Below are positions 41,901 to 54,092 of a stretch of DNA of 64,000 bases, piece after piece. The stretch covers positions 372,001 to 436,000 of the forward strand of contig JAPFQT010000080.1 of the NCBI GenBank assembly GCA_027627225.1, given 5' to 3'. This DNA is from Congeria kusceri (taxonomy: Eukaryota; Mollusca; Bivalvia; Myida; Dreissenidae). Made by a program: the position numbers and the translations under genes. The notes under the pieces were generated by a model. It saw only the letters and a program-made list of their open reading frames with translations. It did no database searches and had not been told where the DNA came from. The stretch's first letter is position 1. Every line of letters starts with the position of its first letter.

Positions 41901-44900
41901 TTGTAAGAACTTTATTTAAACATCACATATATTAAAAAAAAAATGTTCTTAAAGTTGGTCAAGCTAAATACTTACAGACAACCAGATAAGGGATTTACCC
42001 ACAGAAATCCACCATTTGTGCACAGAAAATAAAATAGGGGTGTACATCTATGCACAAAATTGCAAATGTTTGTATACACATGGAAATGAAAAACTGACCG
42101 AAATATATTCAACTGTTAAAGTTGTCGATTTGAAAATCCTTATTTAAAACATTTGTGTTCTTGCAATATCTGCTGCAGTGTTCAAGGTTGCTCTTTGGAA
42201 TTCTTTTGCGCTTTTAAGCAAACCAATAAATTTCAGACAGAGAGTGCATTTACCCCCATACATTTTGGACTTAGTATACATTTACCCCCATAAATTCTGC
42301 CTAGAGTGTAAATTTATTCCCTGCATCAAACCTTATCTGGAGCACTGGACTAAAGTTCTGTACTTGAGTATGTTGGCTAAAAGTTTCCGTGTAGGGTAAC
42401 AAGTCTTCAAGAATGTGTCTTTATAATACTTGATTTTGAAGAAATGTATGAATGTGTTAGGTGTTGAAAAAACAAAATACATATATTTCACATGTACATG
42501 CTAAATGCGCTGAAATTCTTTTACCGGTAAGTGTTTAAAAAAAAGCCAAAAAAATCATTGTTTTGTTGTACCCCATTTGAATTTTCTCCCTTAAAACCGC
42601 CATTGATAACTATGATGTAAAGTTCTTCTTTTTTGATTTTTATGTAATTATGTATTGAAGAAAAAAGTTAATCTAATTGCAGGAAAGAGCATGAAAAGTG
42701 TGAGTTTGATGTGCACGAGGTGTACGGCATTGATATTCTTGTCAGTTCTGGTGATGGAAAAGTGAGTACAAGTAGTAGTGGCAACGTTTTCTTGCTCTCA
42801 AGTAATACTGTAACAGTGTTCTGCCGTGGATGCGGCCTTGCGCCATTGGCGCAAAAATAAATCATTTGTCCCCACCAAATTTTCGTAAGCGGGTCCGCGG
42901 GCGCACACAATTTACAAGTTAATCATTCGGCGTATTTAGTCAAATTTATATCATTGATCGTGACGTCAATTTATAACCATTTTTTTCACTATAAAACTAA
43001 TTCATTAACGCTTTATCGGCAGCGCTTGAACTGTTCAGATACAGTAGTATCAATCGATAATTATACACGTGGTCCACATGCTAAGCGTGAAACACGCTTT
43101 TCAGCGATAAACTGCTGGACGACAGCCGCATTTCGGCAGAAACATCAAATACTTTTGAAGTCGATTTACCGACACCGTTGCTATGAGTGTTGCTAACGGC
43201 TTACAGTTTTGGAAGCCCGGCTAATTGATGATGTAACACTGTTACAGTTTGTAGTTTTAACAGGTTTCATTATTAATGCCTTGTGTTTATAACGGATTTT
43301 ATTGTTTGTTCAAATTAAAATTAATAATGCAAGGTTATATGGTATTTAAGAATGCAGTGTAACATTGATCAACAGAACGTTATGAATTAATTAAGAACAC
43401 AGTATTATGTATTAATCATTTTTTGAACAGAAAAAAAAAACATGAATGAAAACAGCTAGTACATACTTTTCAAAACAAAAATCTGCTTTGGGAATATTCA
43501 TGAGGTGAACAACTTTTTTGTCTGTGTCCCTACATTTTAGTAATTTGTCCCCACTTTTTAAAATCCAAGAGGGCCCTTGTCCCCAATAGTCCAAATTCAC
43601 GGCAGAACGCTGCTGTAAGAATTGGGGCTTGCTAGGCCAAACTGCTAATTTAGATGACCGGTGATTGCATTTCTTGTATTTCTTTGTTTGCTTCAATGAA
43701 ATTGGCATGATCATTTTGTCCTTTCTTTCACTACGTTGTACAATAATGTGTTTCAGGGACGGGAAATGGAAACCAGGACTACAGTGTATAAAAAGAAAGA
43801 TTTTGTATATCAACTGAAAATGAAGGCATCCAGACGTAAGTTATGTCGTCAGATGTTTACAGTTAAAATATGTTGAATTAGTTTTGTGTCTGAAATGGAA
43901 GTAAGTTTGCTGTAGAGAAGGAAATTAGTAGATATTACGAGTGAACGCATGATTACCATTTGGAATTATTTTTTTTCTGTTTCATGAAGTTAGTTAAGAT
44001 GTTTTAATTTTAAACGTAATAAGCATTCTGTTTTGAATATGGAAGTTTGCTGTAGAATAGAAAATATAGCAGATATTACAAGTGAGCACATGATTTCCAT
44101 TTGGAAATAATTTTTTCAGTTTCTTGAAGTTATTTAAGATGTTTTAATTTTAAACATAACAATCATTCAGTTGTGAATACGTTTAGTACATCGATATTAA
44201 TGTAAACTTGTTAGTAATTTGCGATTTCAGAATTCCTCAGTGAAACAGAGAAGAAGTGTGGATTAATGCCCTTTACACTCAGGTATTGCTTGGTTTATGT
44301 CTAAATATAAAGTTTTGCAAGACATTTCTGCAATTAAAATACAGTGTCTAATGATGCAAACTATTTATTTAGTAACTTTGGAATACTATTTAAAATAAAT
44401 AATCCAGGATTGCACTTTCCGCCTGCAGTGGATTTATGTTTAGAAGAGACTTCCTTGAAATGGAAAATACCATAAAAGCGGAGTGTCGTCCCAGATTTGC
44501 CTGCACAGGCTCATCCAGGACGACATTTTACGCACATGCATTAAGCCTGGTTTTCCCATGACACGCCTCAAATCTATTTTACAATTAATAGTGTTTGTTT
44601 TGGGATCATATAAGTCAACTGCACTGTTGTATCCAAACTTTTGAATAACATGATCTTAGTATTAAACAATGGTGTACTGTCATTAGAACTTGCTAGAATA
44701 AACAGCTTATTATGCATTGTTCAAAAGTTCATCTTAACTTTTCTTCCATTTTAAATCCAAATATATCAAGGATGACTACCTGTATAGTATGTTCCTTTGC
44801 CCCTCTATTTGTCTTGTAAGACTACATTACGAGGGTTGAGCGTGAAACTATTGTATCTGACCTAGAAATGTTAATTTAACATGTTTACTTACCATAGGTT

Positions 44901-46871
44901 ATTTGATGAGGAGGTGAAGGCTAAGATGGGGATAGTGGAGTGTGCAAAACACGATCTCATGCAGCCCTTTGCTGTGCTCTACGAAAAGCCTGGTACGTTG
45001 TCTTTTTACTTATTCATGTGTTATAAACATTTATACATTTTCATTCATCACTGTAATGAGGGTTTTCTGATGAATTCTTAGATTGTAAACGTGACAATGT
45101 GATGATTAATTGGCCTAGTTGCAAAATTAGGTTCATGATTAGTATGACTTTTGAAAAAATAATTTGGTATGTGATCTCATGAATAAAAGTGTTTTGTTCG
45201 ATCTTAATTAGATTTTATTGTACTAGAAATTCCTTTAAGATAACTTCATTGGAAGAGAATGAGTTTGATATGATTTTCTTAGCCACTGCAATATGCTGAT
45301 GTGACATTACAGGGGAGTTTGTGGCCCAGTTCAAGTACACTGTTATCCTGATGCCCAATGGACCTTTGAAGATTACTGGCCTTCCATTTGAACCCGAGCA
45401 GTTCAAGTCAGAGCACTTTATTGAGGATGAAGAACTGAAGGTAGTACCCGAACTTAGTACATCTTCAGCATGAGCAGTTTAAGAGTTATTTCGTTTCCAC
45501 ACGATATTTAGAGAACGCTTTGACCTACAATCATGAAAGTTGGTATGCTGGTTAATTGGGAGGAAAGGAAGACGCCTGTACATTTTGAGGTCAACAGGTC
45601 CAATGTAAAGGTCACCATTGCTAAAAATAGAAAAACGGTTTCCGCTCAATAACTTGAGAACGCATAGAGATATTTTAATAAAACTTGAAACATAAATACC
45701 TTATATCGAGACCTCACTTGGAATAGCATATGGGTAGGGTGGGGTCAAGGTCACTGTTACTAAAAATAGATAAACGGTTTCCGCTCAATAACTTTAGAAC
45801 GCATAGAGATATTTTAATGAAACTTCATACAAAGATACCTTATATTGAGACCTTGCTTGGGATTGCATATAGGGTGGGTGGGGTCAAGGTCACCGTTACT
45901 ACAAATAGAAAAACAGTCTCTGTTCAATAACTTGAGAATGCATCGAGATATTTTAATGAAACTTCATACATAGATACCTTATATGCAGACCTCGCTTGGG
46001 ATTGCATATAGGGTGGGTGGGGTCAAGGTTACCGTTACTAAAAATAGAAAAACGCTTTTCGCTCAATAACTTGACAAGCATTGAGATATTTTAATGAAAC
46101 TGCATACATAGATACCTTATATTGAGACCTCGCTTGGGATTGCATATGGGGTTGGGTGGGGTCCAGGTCACCATTGCTTAAAATAGAAAAACGGTTTCCG
46201 CTCAGTACTTGAGAACGCATTGAGATATTTTAATGAAACTTCCTAAATAGATACCTTATATTGAGACCTCTCTTGGGATTTCATACGAGGTGGGTGGGAT
46301 CAAGGTTTCCATTACTAAAAATAGAAAAACGGTTTCCGCTCAATAACTTGAGAACGCATCGAGGTATTTTAATGAAACTTCAAACATAGATACCATATAT
46401 CGAGACCTCGCTTGGGATTGCATATTTTAAAATGTTTTTAACAATTGCAAATATTCACAACTTGGCTGCAAGTCGGGGGGCATACATGTTTTACAAACAT
46501 CTCTTGTTCCTCTTGAGTTAGATTTCTTTCTCAAGTAATGCTTCTGTTAAGATTGAGAACAGGTTTATTCCTGAGTACTGTTTTAATAGTTATTAGCGCC
46601 GTCATTTTATTGTTATTGATTTGCGATCTTTGTTGATCCAATTGTTGTTGGTGGGAGTTCTCCAACAAAGCATAAAGTGAATTAACGTGTTTATCCATGT
46701 AAAAATAATTGTTCTTTGTTCTAGAGGCATGTTCATTGAACACTAAAAAGTATGTTTTCTTGTGTGTTTCAGGCCATGTTGGCGCAGTCTGCCTCAAGAA
46801 AAACAGCCAAGAAGAAGAAAAAGAAGGCAGGCAAGGCCGTCCAGGAACAGGCTGAAGAGGCTGAGAATTGA
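33644..46871 (+). CDS. PA2G4: Proliferation-associated protein 2G4 (EBP1), complete 13-exon gene
   Basis: Exons: 33644-33728, 39393-39521, 39800-39905, 40285-40354, 40559-40651, 41054-41117, 41761-41839, 42683-42761, 43757-43835, 44231-44282, 44898-44992, 45313-45440, 46773-46871. All introns are GT-AG and the phases join without a stop to give 385 residues (human about 394). Landmarks: [13 protein letters not shown] near the start, [29 protein letters not shown] (about 108-116), [51 protein letters not shown], and a C-terminal KKKKKK (366-371). The family has the methionine-aminopeptidase fold without peptidase activity and acts in ribosome biogenesis, translation and growth control, in nucleolus and cytoplasm. 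The Lys run is the family's RNA- and nucleolus-binding tail. Introns carry many transposons; intron 1 is 5.7 kb. Confidence 0.97.
34749..36716 (+). pseudogene. Broken pogo-like transposase (psq HTH, DDE core, C-terminal PHD-like finger)
   Basis: In order: a Psq-type helix-turn-helix end ([12 protein letters not shown], then [10 protein letters not shown], to about 34942); the first catalytic Asp motif ([14 protein letters not shown], about 34950-34990); [18 protein letters not shown] (about 35023); a second catalytic motif FDGHTSH (about 35185); and [20 protein letters not shown] (about 35262-35321) followed by [15 protein letters not shown]. These are pogo/Tigger/Jerky hallmarks. Frameshifts and stops break it, and the CENP-B-type second HTH seems deleted. 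After the nested element the frame resumes with a PHD-like C4HC3 finger (CCMC, CDSCGHW, H, C, LCPHC; 36549-36713), also broken by one frameshift. Ancient and inactive. Confidence 0.8.
35734..36461. mobile_element. 728-bp element nested inside the pogo transposase
   Basis: Perfect 22-bp terminal inverted repeats (ccagacatggcgaaagaccg plus tc, 35734-35755; complement 36440-36461), flanked by a 4-bp direct repeat AATA (35730-35733 and 36462-36465). Removing it brings the Lys-rich linker of the transposase next to the segment leading into the PHD-like finger. A 36-codon frame starting [18 protein letters not shown] at about 36041 lies inside and is not recognised. Confidence 0.8.
37335..38284. 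mobile_element. TA-flanked 950-bp element with self-repeating ends
   Basis: 25-bp terminal inverted repeats containing 'cgcagtgcctaaatccgcca' (37335-37359 and complement 38260-38284; one mismatch), bordered by TA on both sides. The core 'gcctaaatccgccac' recurs inside at about 37546 and, in complement, directly beside the right end (38243). No coding potential. In PA2G4 intron 1. The architecture resembles Tigger/pogo MITEs whose subterminal repeats are transposase binding sites. Confidence 0.8.
38549..38760. repeat. Dispersed repeat shared with 61885-62570
   Basis: 'ccgacacagctttctactgc', 'tatttttactgacca' and 'tgcatttgtttaaggat' all recur between 61885 and 62570, but in changed order and orientation. 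Confidence 0.55.
38905..38969. repeat. (AT)n microsatellite
   Basis: About 32 uninterrupted AT units in PA2G4 intron 1, 420 bp before exon 2. Confidence 0.95.
41145..41360. repeat. GAGGCG-family MITE, copy 6
   Basis: Runs from GAGGCGCATCGTTGG to CCCACGACGCGCCAC with ATAT on both sides (41141-41144 and 41361-41364). It sits only 27 bp beyond the PA2G4 exon 6 donor, yet the splice site is intact. Confidence 0.92.
41992..42340. repeat. Decayed relative of the 'ccagataag' element
   Basis: Left 'accagataagggatttaccc' and right complement of 'gctccagataaggtttgatg' resemble the ends of the element at 52087-52676. The interior repeats 'catttacccccata'. In PA2G4 intron 7. Confidence 0.5.
44401..44569. 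repeat. GAGGCG-family MITE, 5'-truncated copy 7
   Basis: Only the right two-thirds remain, from 'atccaggattgcactttccg' to 'cccatgacacgcctc'. In PA2G4 intron 10. Confidence 0.85.
45485..46430 (-). repeat. ~139-bp tandem repeat, about 6.7 units, in PA2G4 intron 12
   Basis: Each unit has 'aacggtttccgctcaataac', 'gagatattttaatgaaactt', 'ataccttata' and 'gggtgggtggggtcaaggtc'. Spacing between successive 'ggtttccgctcaat' motifs is about 139 bp. Single diverged units of the same family occur in reverse at 1915-2180 and 29955-30110. Confidence 0.9.
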
Positions 46872-46987
46872 TCTGGGTCCCTCGTTACCATAGCAACTGT
46901 GTCTGGAGGGAATAGATATGGAAAGTTAATGGCTCTTGTTACAGCAGTGCTATAATAGTAGGAGTGATGTAAATGATTTATTGTTGA

Positions 46988-46993
46988 AATAAA
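46988..46993 (+). terminator. Candidate PA2G4 polyadenylation signal
   Basis: AATAAA 117 bp after the stop codon. Others follow at about 47370 and 47465, so the first is likely but not certain. Confidence 0.55.
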
Positions 46994-47503
46994 TCTCGAA
47001 ATTTGAGTGGTCATATTCTTTATGGTAAATACATATTGGAGGAAGCGCTGAATTAAATGAAAGACTATCTGAAAGTGCCTGTGCAAGGATATTGTATTTA
47101 TTATTATATGACCAGTTTCTGTAGTAGTGTTCAGTTTACAAGTGCTACATTTCTTATTTTATTGTTCATATTTAACCGTCAAGGGAAAGGTCATCATGCT
47201 GATTGAAGGGGTATTCAGATAACATTTTATTAAAATCTATTTTATATACACATGCTAATATTTTTGTGAATTTCTTTGTTGTTTTGCATCAGATTTATAA
47301 TCGCACAATATAAAAGTACTCTACCATCTTGTATATTACATTTAGATCCAAAATGAAATTTATCAGATAAATAAATTGTTTGCATGGAAAATACATGAAG
47401 TTGTGGAGAAAGTTAAATCTGATTCATTTTTTAAACTGGTTGTAGAAGAGTTTCTTTTTTTGCAAATAAAACTGATGGAAAAAATCTTGTCTGTTTAGGT
47501 ACC

Positions 47504-48541
47504 GTATTTACCCTATGTATTGGGACAGCCTAAATATTGAGACACCCCTATTTTTCGGAAAAATAATTGTGGCGCCTCATGAGATAACCGGTCTTAATGC
47601 ATGTGCGTAAAGTGTCATCCCGGATTAGCCTGTGCAGTCCGCACAGGCTAATCCGGGATGGCACTTTCCGCTTTTATGATATTTTCTGTTTCAAGGAGGT
47701 CTCTTCTTAACATAAATCCAATGTTGGTGGAAAGTGCCGTCCCGGATAAGCCTGTGCGGACTGCACAGGCTAATCCGGGATGACACTTAACGCACATGCA
47801 ATAAGACCGGTTTTCCCACGACGTGCCACAATTATTTTTTGAGTCCCTTAATATTGGGACACTTGAAATTTGAATTTTTTCTTGTACCTAAATGTTGGGA
47901 CACAAAAATATAATGGTAAATTGTCTTCAATTTTGCCAGTTTAAAATAAATATCTCTCGATTTCAATATGATCAGAGTAGTATAGATAGATCTACTGTAC
48001 ACAGTATATTCCTATAGATATGCTGCAAATAATAAGAATGTACCCCTTTTATATAATAAAAACTACAAAGACTACCGTTTTCAAAATTTTAATGCCTGTA
48101 TTACGTCGTGTGCGTAAATGATATTTATATTAAATAATTTATTGAACTTCTTACAACAAACCATAAAATTGTCAATTAATGTCAATTAACAGTTGGGGTA
48201 ACTACCCGGTAGTATGTGATAATTGTCGGGTCTCTCATGAAGCCAATTAGTGTGCCACATGCTTCTTTCTGATCGCTAAACAAACACGTCTATTACCTGT
48301 TTAATTGACCCGTGGTGCAAACTGAACTAACACGCTATACTACCCAGTGTTCTTAATTGACACGTTCCACTCAGTTAAGCACGCGGCATAACAACAATCG
48401 GTGTGTGTGTAAAAATACATTGGGTCAAATATTACCCTATATTTTGGGACACATTTTAGGGAATTATTTTTTATGACCCTTTATATTGGGACAAGAAATT
48501 TTTTAAATATTTTTAAGTGTCCCAATACATAGGGTAAATAC
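47504..48541. mobile_element. ~1-kb element with self-repeating ends and a MITE inside
   Basis: Left end 'gtatttaccctatgtattgg' plus gac is the exact complement of the right end (to 48541). The left side is preceded by TACC; the right flank has diverged. The core 'taaatattgggacac' recurs with changes at about 47531, 47850, 47890, 48440 and 48484. Copy 8 of the GAGGCG MITE interrupts it at 47569-47829. The interior has no coding potential. Same architecture as 37335-38284 and 59091-60075. Confidence 0.8.
47569..47829. repeat. GAGGCG-family MITE, copy 8
   Basis: Runs from GTGGCGCCTCATGAG to CCCACGACGTGCCAC with AATT on both sides (47565-47568 and 47830-47833). Nested in the 1-kb element, so it is the younger insertion. 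Confidence 0.92.
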
Positions 48542-48639
48542 AATGCAAAAAACTATCATGACAGATGGAAGAGATACAAGAGTGGTTTATAAAACAGTTA
48601 TGCCCCTATAGGTTAAAAGCAATGTTTAAAATACCAAGA

Positions 48640-49610
48640 TTGGTGAAGATTTGATGAAGTCAAGGGCCACAACGCTGCAGTTCCTGGGGCAATTTGGTTG
48701 ATCATCTAACTTGGTTAATATTATAACCTAAGTTTGGTGTAGATCGGAGGAAAACTGTTGGACTTAAATAGCAAAAACTGCTAAAAAAAGCTATTTTTAC
48801 ATAAATTAAGGGCCATAGCTACAGTTACTGAGATTTGGTTGATTATCAAACTTGACCTAGATATTATGCATTTATTAATATTTTCCCTTAGAGGGGGAAT
48901 GGCAGACAATCCCAGGGGAATTTGACTAATTGTATTTTTGGGGATTTAATTCCCCACCCTAGAGCCAAGATTTTTGTCTAAATCCCCTCAATGGGGGATG
49001 CTTAATTGGTGTATCAAATGGCCCGGGGGCCAATATTGCCGGGATCTAAAATTTGAACAGTCTATTTCCCAGGACCTGAAATAATTCGGTGTGTTCAAGT
49101 CCCGCCTGTCTGGAATTGCTTTCAGTCTAAAGTCCCATCTATGCCCGCCTCTCCCTGCCAGGGGGAAAATATTGATAGGTGCATTATGCCCCCAAAGATT
49201 TTCACCAATCTGATGAAAACTGTTGGACTTGGAGAAAGGAAATGGATAAAACGGCCATTTTAGATAATTCAAGGGCCATAACTACAATTCCTGGGGCAAT
49301 TTGGATGATTATCGAACTTTGCCGAGATATTATGCCCACAAACATGTTCATGAAGTTTGGTGAAGATGGGATGAAAATTGACTTCGACAGCGGAAACGCT
49401 AAAATGGCCAATTTTGCATAATTCAGGGTCCATAACTCAACCATCCCTGGGGCTGATTATTGAACTTACTCAGATATTATGCCCACAAACATTTTCATTT
49501 TGGTGAAGAACGGATAAAAACTGTTTGAGAGTGGAAACCAAAGTGGTCTACCAACTGACGGACCAACCGACTTCAGCAATCCATTATACCCTGCCATCTT
49601 TGATGGGGGG
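48640..49610 (+). repeat. Degenerate ~150-bp tandem repeat
   Basis: Units share 'caagggccataactacaatt', 'cctggggcaatttgg', 'gagatattatgcccacaaac' and 'gaaaactgttggactt' (units near 48660, 48806, 49269 and 49425). The block is interrupted by the MITE at 48867-49183. Confidence 0.75.
48867..49183. repeat. Harbinger-type MITE, copy 3
   Basis: A 317-bp element, TGCATTTATTAATATTTT to AAAATATTGATAGGTGCA, with TTA on both sides (48864-48866 and 49184-49186). It splits one unit of the tandem repeat around it. Confidence 0.82.
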
Positions 49611-49619
49611 CATAATAAT

Positions 49620-52086
49620 GGGTTTTGATGACAGCCTATGAACAGATTAACTATGTCGTGCAATGAAACACAGATTGATTATACTCCATATAAACCACTG
49701 CCTATAGGCATGTTACTGCATCAACCCCCATTAGTTTGGAGACCCTACTAGCGTGAGTGCAACTTGATCCTGAAAACTGCAGGCCAGTACTTCGAACAGT
49801 TTCATTCATGATCAATACTTGGGCGAATATGAAAATTCACAGATGGAGAAAAACAAGACCAATGTACAACATAAATGTTTTATTTTAAATAATATTTGGA
49901 ATGATACAACAACAAATCGTTTACAAATACTAGCAGAATAAATAACAAAATAGTAAATAAGATAGTAAAATTTATATTTCAGAATATTTGTGCAGTACAA
50001 TTTATGTTGCGGATTTAAACCACTACTTTGTGTCCGAACATGTTTGGGTCAATATCCACCACTTTCTATAGCTGAATTCTTGGAGCACCTACAAATACAG
50101 TTGAGAAAGAGGTGCAATTCACCAAACCATTTTAATATTCTAGAAATTTCGAAGGTGAATAATACCACAATAGTTGCTATCCATGGACTTTGTTTCCAGA
50201 ACAATGTGAAACCTGTCTGACATGTCTGACAAAAAATGAGGCTGTGTGGCAAAATTCATCACACAATATTTCTATTTAATGCTTTAAACTTGTTTAATAA
50301 ATAAAGGAAGTATAATTCAAGTATTACTGCAACAGTAATTAATAGCTGTATTCATTATGTTATGCCAAATAAATTAATAATAATTATTTAACAGTATATC
50401 ATGTTTTCAACATGTGGTGTATACTTTACAAATCATTGTGTCCGACAGCTGATTTACTTCATTTAGAAATTCCGCATAGTCTGCCTGAACATAGCTGGAA
50501 AATGCTTTTTCAACATTAACAATGAAGATGCTTTAAATCTAACCAGATCACCCTCTTGCCCAGCATCGAATTCATGCTATCAGGAAAGTTCACACCCCTT
50601 GAATAATGGGCTGTTAATAATTCAAATTTGAAATCAATTTCTGATGTGACAAAAATCTGGATAGATTTACAATTTCACACAAGAAAATGCGTTTTAGCGT
50701 GTCCTTTCTTCGTACCATCACAAATATTCTGAGGCATTTAATCGTTAATTTTCAAATGGTACTTACAGCTAACAGCCCACTATGCCAGCTTCCCTGTTTT
50801 ATCTTAAATGTTCTTTAAAACCCTGATGATGAAAATAAAACAAATTACAAACAAACGGAGCTAAACACACCCAACTAATAAAATATAAAACACATAAACA
50901 ACAAAAAGCACCAAAACAAAAAGCTTTCCAAAGACACTCCACAGACCTACTGTATTGCACTAATGCATATCTGTTAATGAAACAAAACGAGCAAAATTGG
51001 TCTTCATGAACGACAATATCGTACAATATAACGATTTTCTATGCAGATTAATGCAGAATTGATAGACAAAAATTACATAATTATTATAAAGCTCAGTGTA
51101 GCTAACATGCGGATTGCAATACAACTTTCCAAGTCTGTGACAGATTATGCTCGGTTACTGTGAGATTATCATGTCCATTTTCACAGAAAATGAAGCACAG
51201 CGATGTCATGGCTTAAAAGTATTTTGTAAATTAATCATCTGCTCCTGTAACAAGTTTTACCAAGAACGCTTACTGGAGTAATGATTTTAAAGTGTGACAG
51301 AAATGTAACCTACCTATAAAACACAAATGCACATGTTGATGATAGATTAACCTATTATTTGTTATTGATACAGTATTTAATATACACACAACAAAATCAT
51401 AATTATGCACATACAAATATAGTGCATGTTATTAACATGGCATTGAACTTTCACAAAATTAATAAACCATAAGTGTATACTTATTAAAACAGCTGACAAT
51501 AAACTGCAAAGGAGGTTCCTCTTTAAGTACACTGGTACATACTTTCTACATAAAACTCCAGAATCATGAAACAGAAACCATGGCGAGGCTGAATCATTTC
51601 CAATGCTATCTCTCTTCAATGGTACCCCATTCACATTACTGAGATTTGGATAACATGCTTGGTAATTTCGCTACATTGCCATGTTGAGCATTATGAATCA
51701 GCTTTTGTACCGACATCACTGGGACTGCGGCCTTCAAAATATTTAGTTATTAGTTTAAATGTACAACCTATTTGTAAACGGATTTCAGAACAATATTATG
51801 GCGAATAGCACTTGACCCTTAAACCGAATGATATGGACTTCATGGACACTAGTGCAAAACTTCGTCCATGTACATATTAGGATTTCTTAACAGAGTAACA
51901 TATGGTGTTCAAATCTAAATACAATTACTTTAAATTGTTATTTTTTATCATAAAATCATTAAACGAATGATCACAATACTATCAAGAAAGGGAACAGTTC
52001 CTTACTGTTGGTAACATTAATGATGTTAATAAAAGCTATGGGTCATGGAAAGATCCTCAATATTGTAAAAAACACACACATAATCT
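49620..52086. other. No gene recognised
   Basis: AT-rich sequence between PA2G4 and the tetraspanin. Small frames such as 49990-50220 and 51377-51634 show no recognisable domain. A minus-strand AATAAA near 49877 could end a transcript. Confidence 0.45.
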
Positions 52087-52676
52087 GAGCTCCAGATAAG
52101 ACGCGTCAGCGTATTTACGCATTGAAATTAAAAATAAAACGCATTGAAAATCGGCTCAGTGCGTAACGTTACGCATAGCAAATATCGGTTTGTATTTTTT
52201 AAATCGCTTAAACTGCGTAACCTCATTGTCAATGCAGTTGAGAAAACAGACAAGAAACCTAAGCATCATGTGAATGAACAATTGTCTGAAAAAACAACAA
52301 CGCTGCAATCGTGGAAAACAAATTATCATTGGCTAATTGTCAACCAAGAAGGGCCAGAAATCCGATTGTCTTGTAGGATTTACACTGACAAAAAATTACA
52401 AAGTATCTGGGCAAATGACCGCACTACTTTGCTAAATAAATGATGTTTTGACAGACCTACAGTTCATCGTCTACATTCAATGTGTTCCATTTGCCAATAT
52501 TAATGTATTCTTATATAACAAGCACATAAAATACTCTTTTGATGTTGTATAAAAAAAGAAAATACATTTAAATGTTTCAAGTACCCTTTAAAGCTGACGG
52601 ACAGGGGGTAAAATACCCTTTAACCAAAAAATCTGGGGGTGAAATACCCTTTAGACTAAAACCTTATCTGGAGCTC
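52087..52676. mobile_element. 590-bp inverted-repeat element with 'gagctccagataag' ends
   Basis: The 14-bp ends 'gagctccagataag' (52087-52100) and exact complement (52663-52676). The right part repeats 'gggtgaaataccctttag'. A 99-codon frame lies inside (52144-52443). Confidence 0.7.
52144..52443 (+). pseudogene. Possible hAT/TTF-type zinc-finger fragment
   Basis: A 99-codon frame with LQSWKTNYHWLIVNQEGPEI then LSCRIYTDKKLQSIWA. This pattern (aromatic WKxxxxWL, then Cys and IWA) resembles the BED/TTF-like region at the start of hAT transposases and related proteins, but the second cysteine of the finger is not where expected. It fills most of the surrounding inverted-repeat element. Family assignment is tentative. 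Confidence 0.3.
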
Positions 52677-53885
52677 TGTATAATTTTGTGCAATACAAGT
52701 CATCATATACAGAAAATGAATTCAGAATGGTGCCTTACACAATGATATTTGTATTAAAATGTGTGTATTTGAGCAGATGCACATTAACAGAACAACAGAC
52801 GACCGATGCAGAAAAATATAATGACCACACAGCATAATTTTCAGTCTGATACCGATACATGCAAGTTCATTTTAGCCAGGACGGCAATTTTCACACACAA
52901 CACTGCGTTGGACCATATAAAGAGGTATATGTAATGAACAGAAGAATTATATACATAAGAACCTATCAAGCATCTGAATAAACATTGGACATAAATCTTC
53001 AACGTGGATTGACACAGGCATATTATCAATTTATGAAATATTTACTGAACCCAATCTCTCAGTTTACGAGTGTAACAATTATACTGTAACTTTAAACAAA
53101 TCAGGCAAATCACATTAAAAAAACCCATGCCAAAATAGGCCCAACAGGTGTGCAATTACCAAAACGTAAGGCAGAATAATTGTTATTTGTGTATAAACGT
53201 AAGTTGAACTAGATTTTATACAATAATCAATGCTGGAACCTTTTTTACAAGAACATTAACTTATATCAAGTTTCATGTTAAATACCAGTAAATAATTTAA
53301 AGTCTGTATACAGTAACTGAATAAATGCTTAGCAAAATTTACTGCACAGCAATTGAATAATGGCAAGATATTGAAATGCTTTCCATTTTCAGACATAGTA
53401 ACACTATCATTTTTTACTGCCAGCTCATTTCACACATCATATAAAATGTGAGGTGTAATAAACCTTCAAGAATAACAGCTGTATCAACTGACATTCACTT
53501 TTTATTGCTTCACATTTAGTAGTGAATACTCCCTGTAGTCAATATACTTCACATTTAGTAGCGAATACTCCTTGTAGTCAATATACTTCAGATGCAAACT
53601 ACAAGATTTTGTATTTAAAATACAGAATATTTTGTTTTAACCCAAATTTAAATAACAGCTGTATTTCTTAAAAAGAACAAAAATCAGTGATTAATCACAA
53701 AATTGTAGAGTAAACTAAATAAATACAACAAAACAAAAACATCATGATGATCGATGAAATATTTTGTTCCAAGAGCTCTTCTCTGATGAACATGTAAGAC
53801 TGTATCCACAAATTCCCCTGGAATGGGAATACAACTACTGGATTCACTGCCAAGAGCTGTTTTATGTCCCTGTAGAGGTGGCTGA
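52677..53885. other. Probable 3' untranslated region of the long tetraspanin form
   Basis: No coding potential seen. A minus-strand AATAAA (53501-53506 as TTTATT) lies 380 bp beyond the stop codon of the distal tetraspanin exon. A 39-bp unit is duplicated at 53509-53588 beside it. Confidence 0.4.
53509..53588. repeat. 39-bp tandem duplication
   Basis: Two copies of a unit beginning 'ttcacatttagtagtgaata', starting at 53509 and 53548. Confidence 0.85.
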
Positions 53886-53960
53886 TCATAAAAACGCGTC
53901 TGGATTCGCCTTTGGGTCCCTCTGATGCCTGTATCGAAACGACAGCCACACTCCCAGAAT
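53886..53960 (-). CDS. Alternative terminal exon of the tetraspanin
   Basis: After the acceptor ctaattacag, 75 nt read ILGVWLSFRYRHQRDPKANP then DAFL and a stop. This is the fourth-transmembrane end and C-terminal tail of TSPAN13/31-type proteins. It matches the proximal last exon (56584-56658, [20 protein letters not shown] then SSFL) in length, phase 0 start and stop position, with about 60% identity. Overlapping longer frames on the same strand (53684-54001, 53695-53949) are shadows. It would be used by skipping the proximal exon. Confidence 0.85.
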   Translation of the reverse strand: MLGVWLSFRYRHQRDPKANPDAFL

Positions 53961-54092
53961 CTGTAATTAGAAATGGGTGCCTTGAAAATATTACTGTCCA
54001 TTACATTATATGGTATAATACTGTATTGCTATAATGTTATCTTACTGCATATGCATTATTAATTTCACGTTAGAAACACTCCAGCACATAGC

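Noticed and set aside
53684..54001. 105- and 84-codon minus-strand frames over the tetraspanin distal exon
   Set aside because: The third frame encodes a clear tetraspanin C-terminus (ILGVWLSFRYRHQRDPKANP plus DAFL), so the longer frames are shadows.
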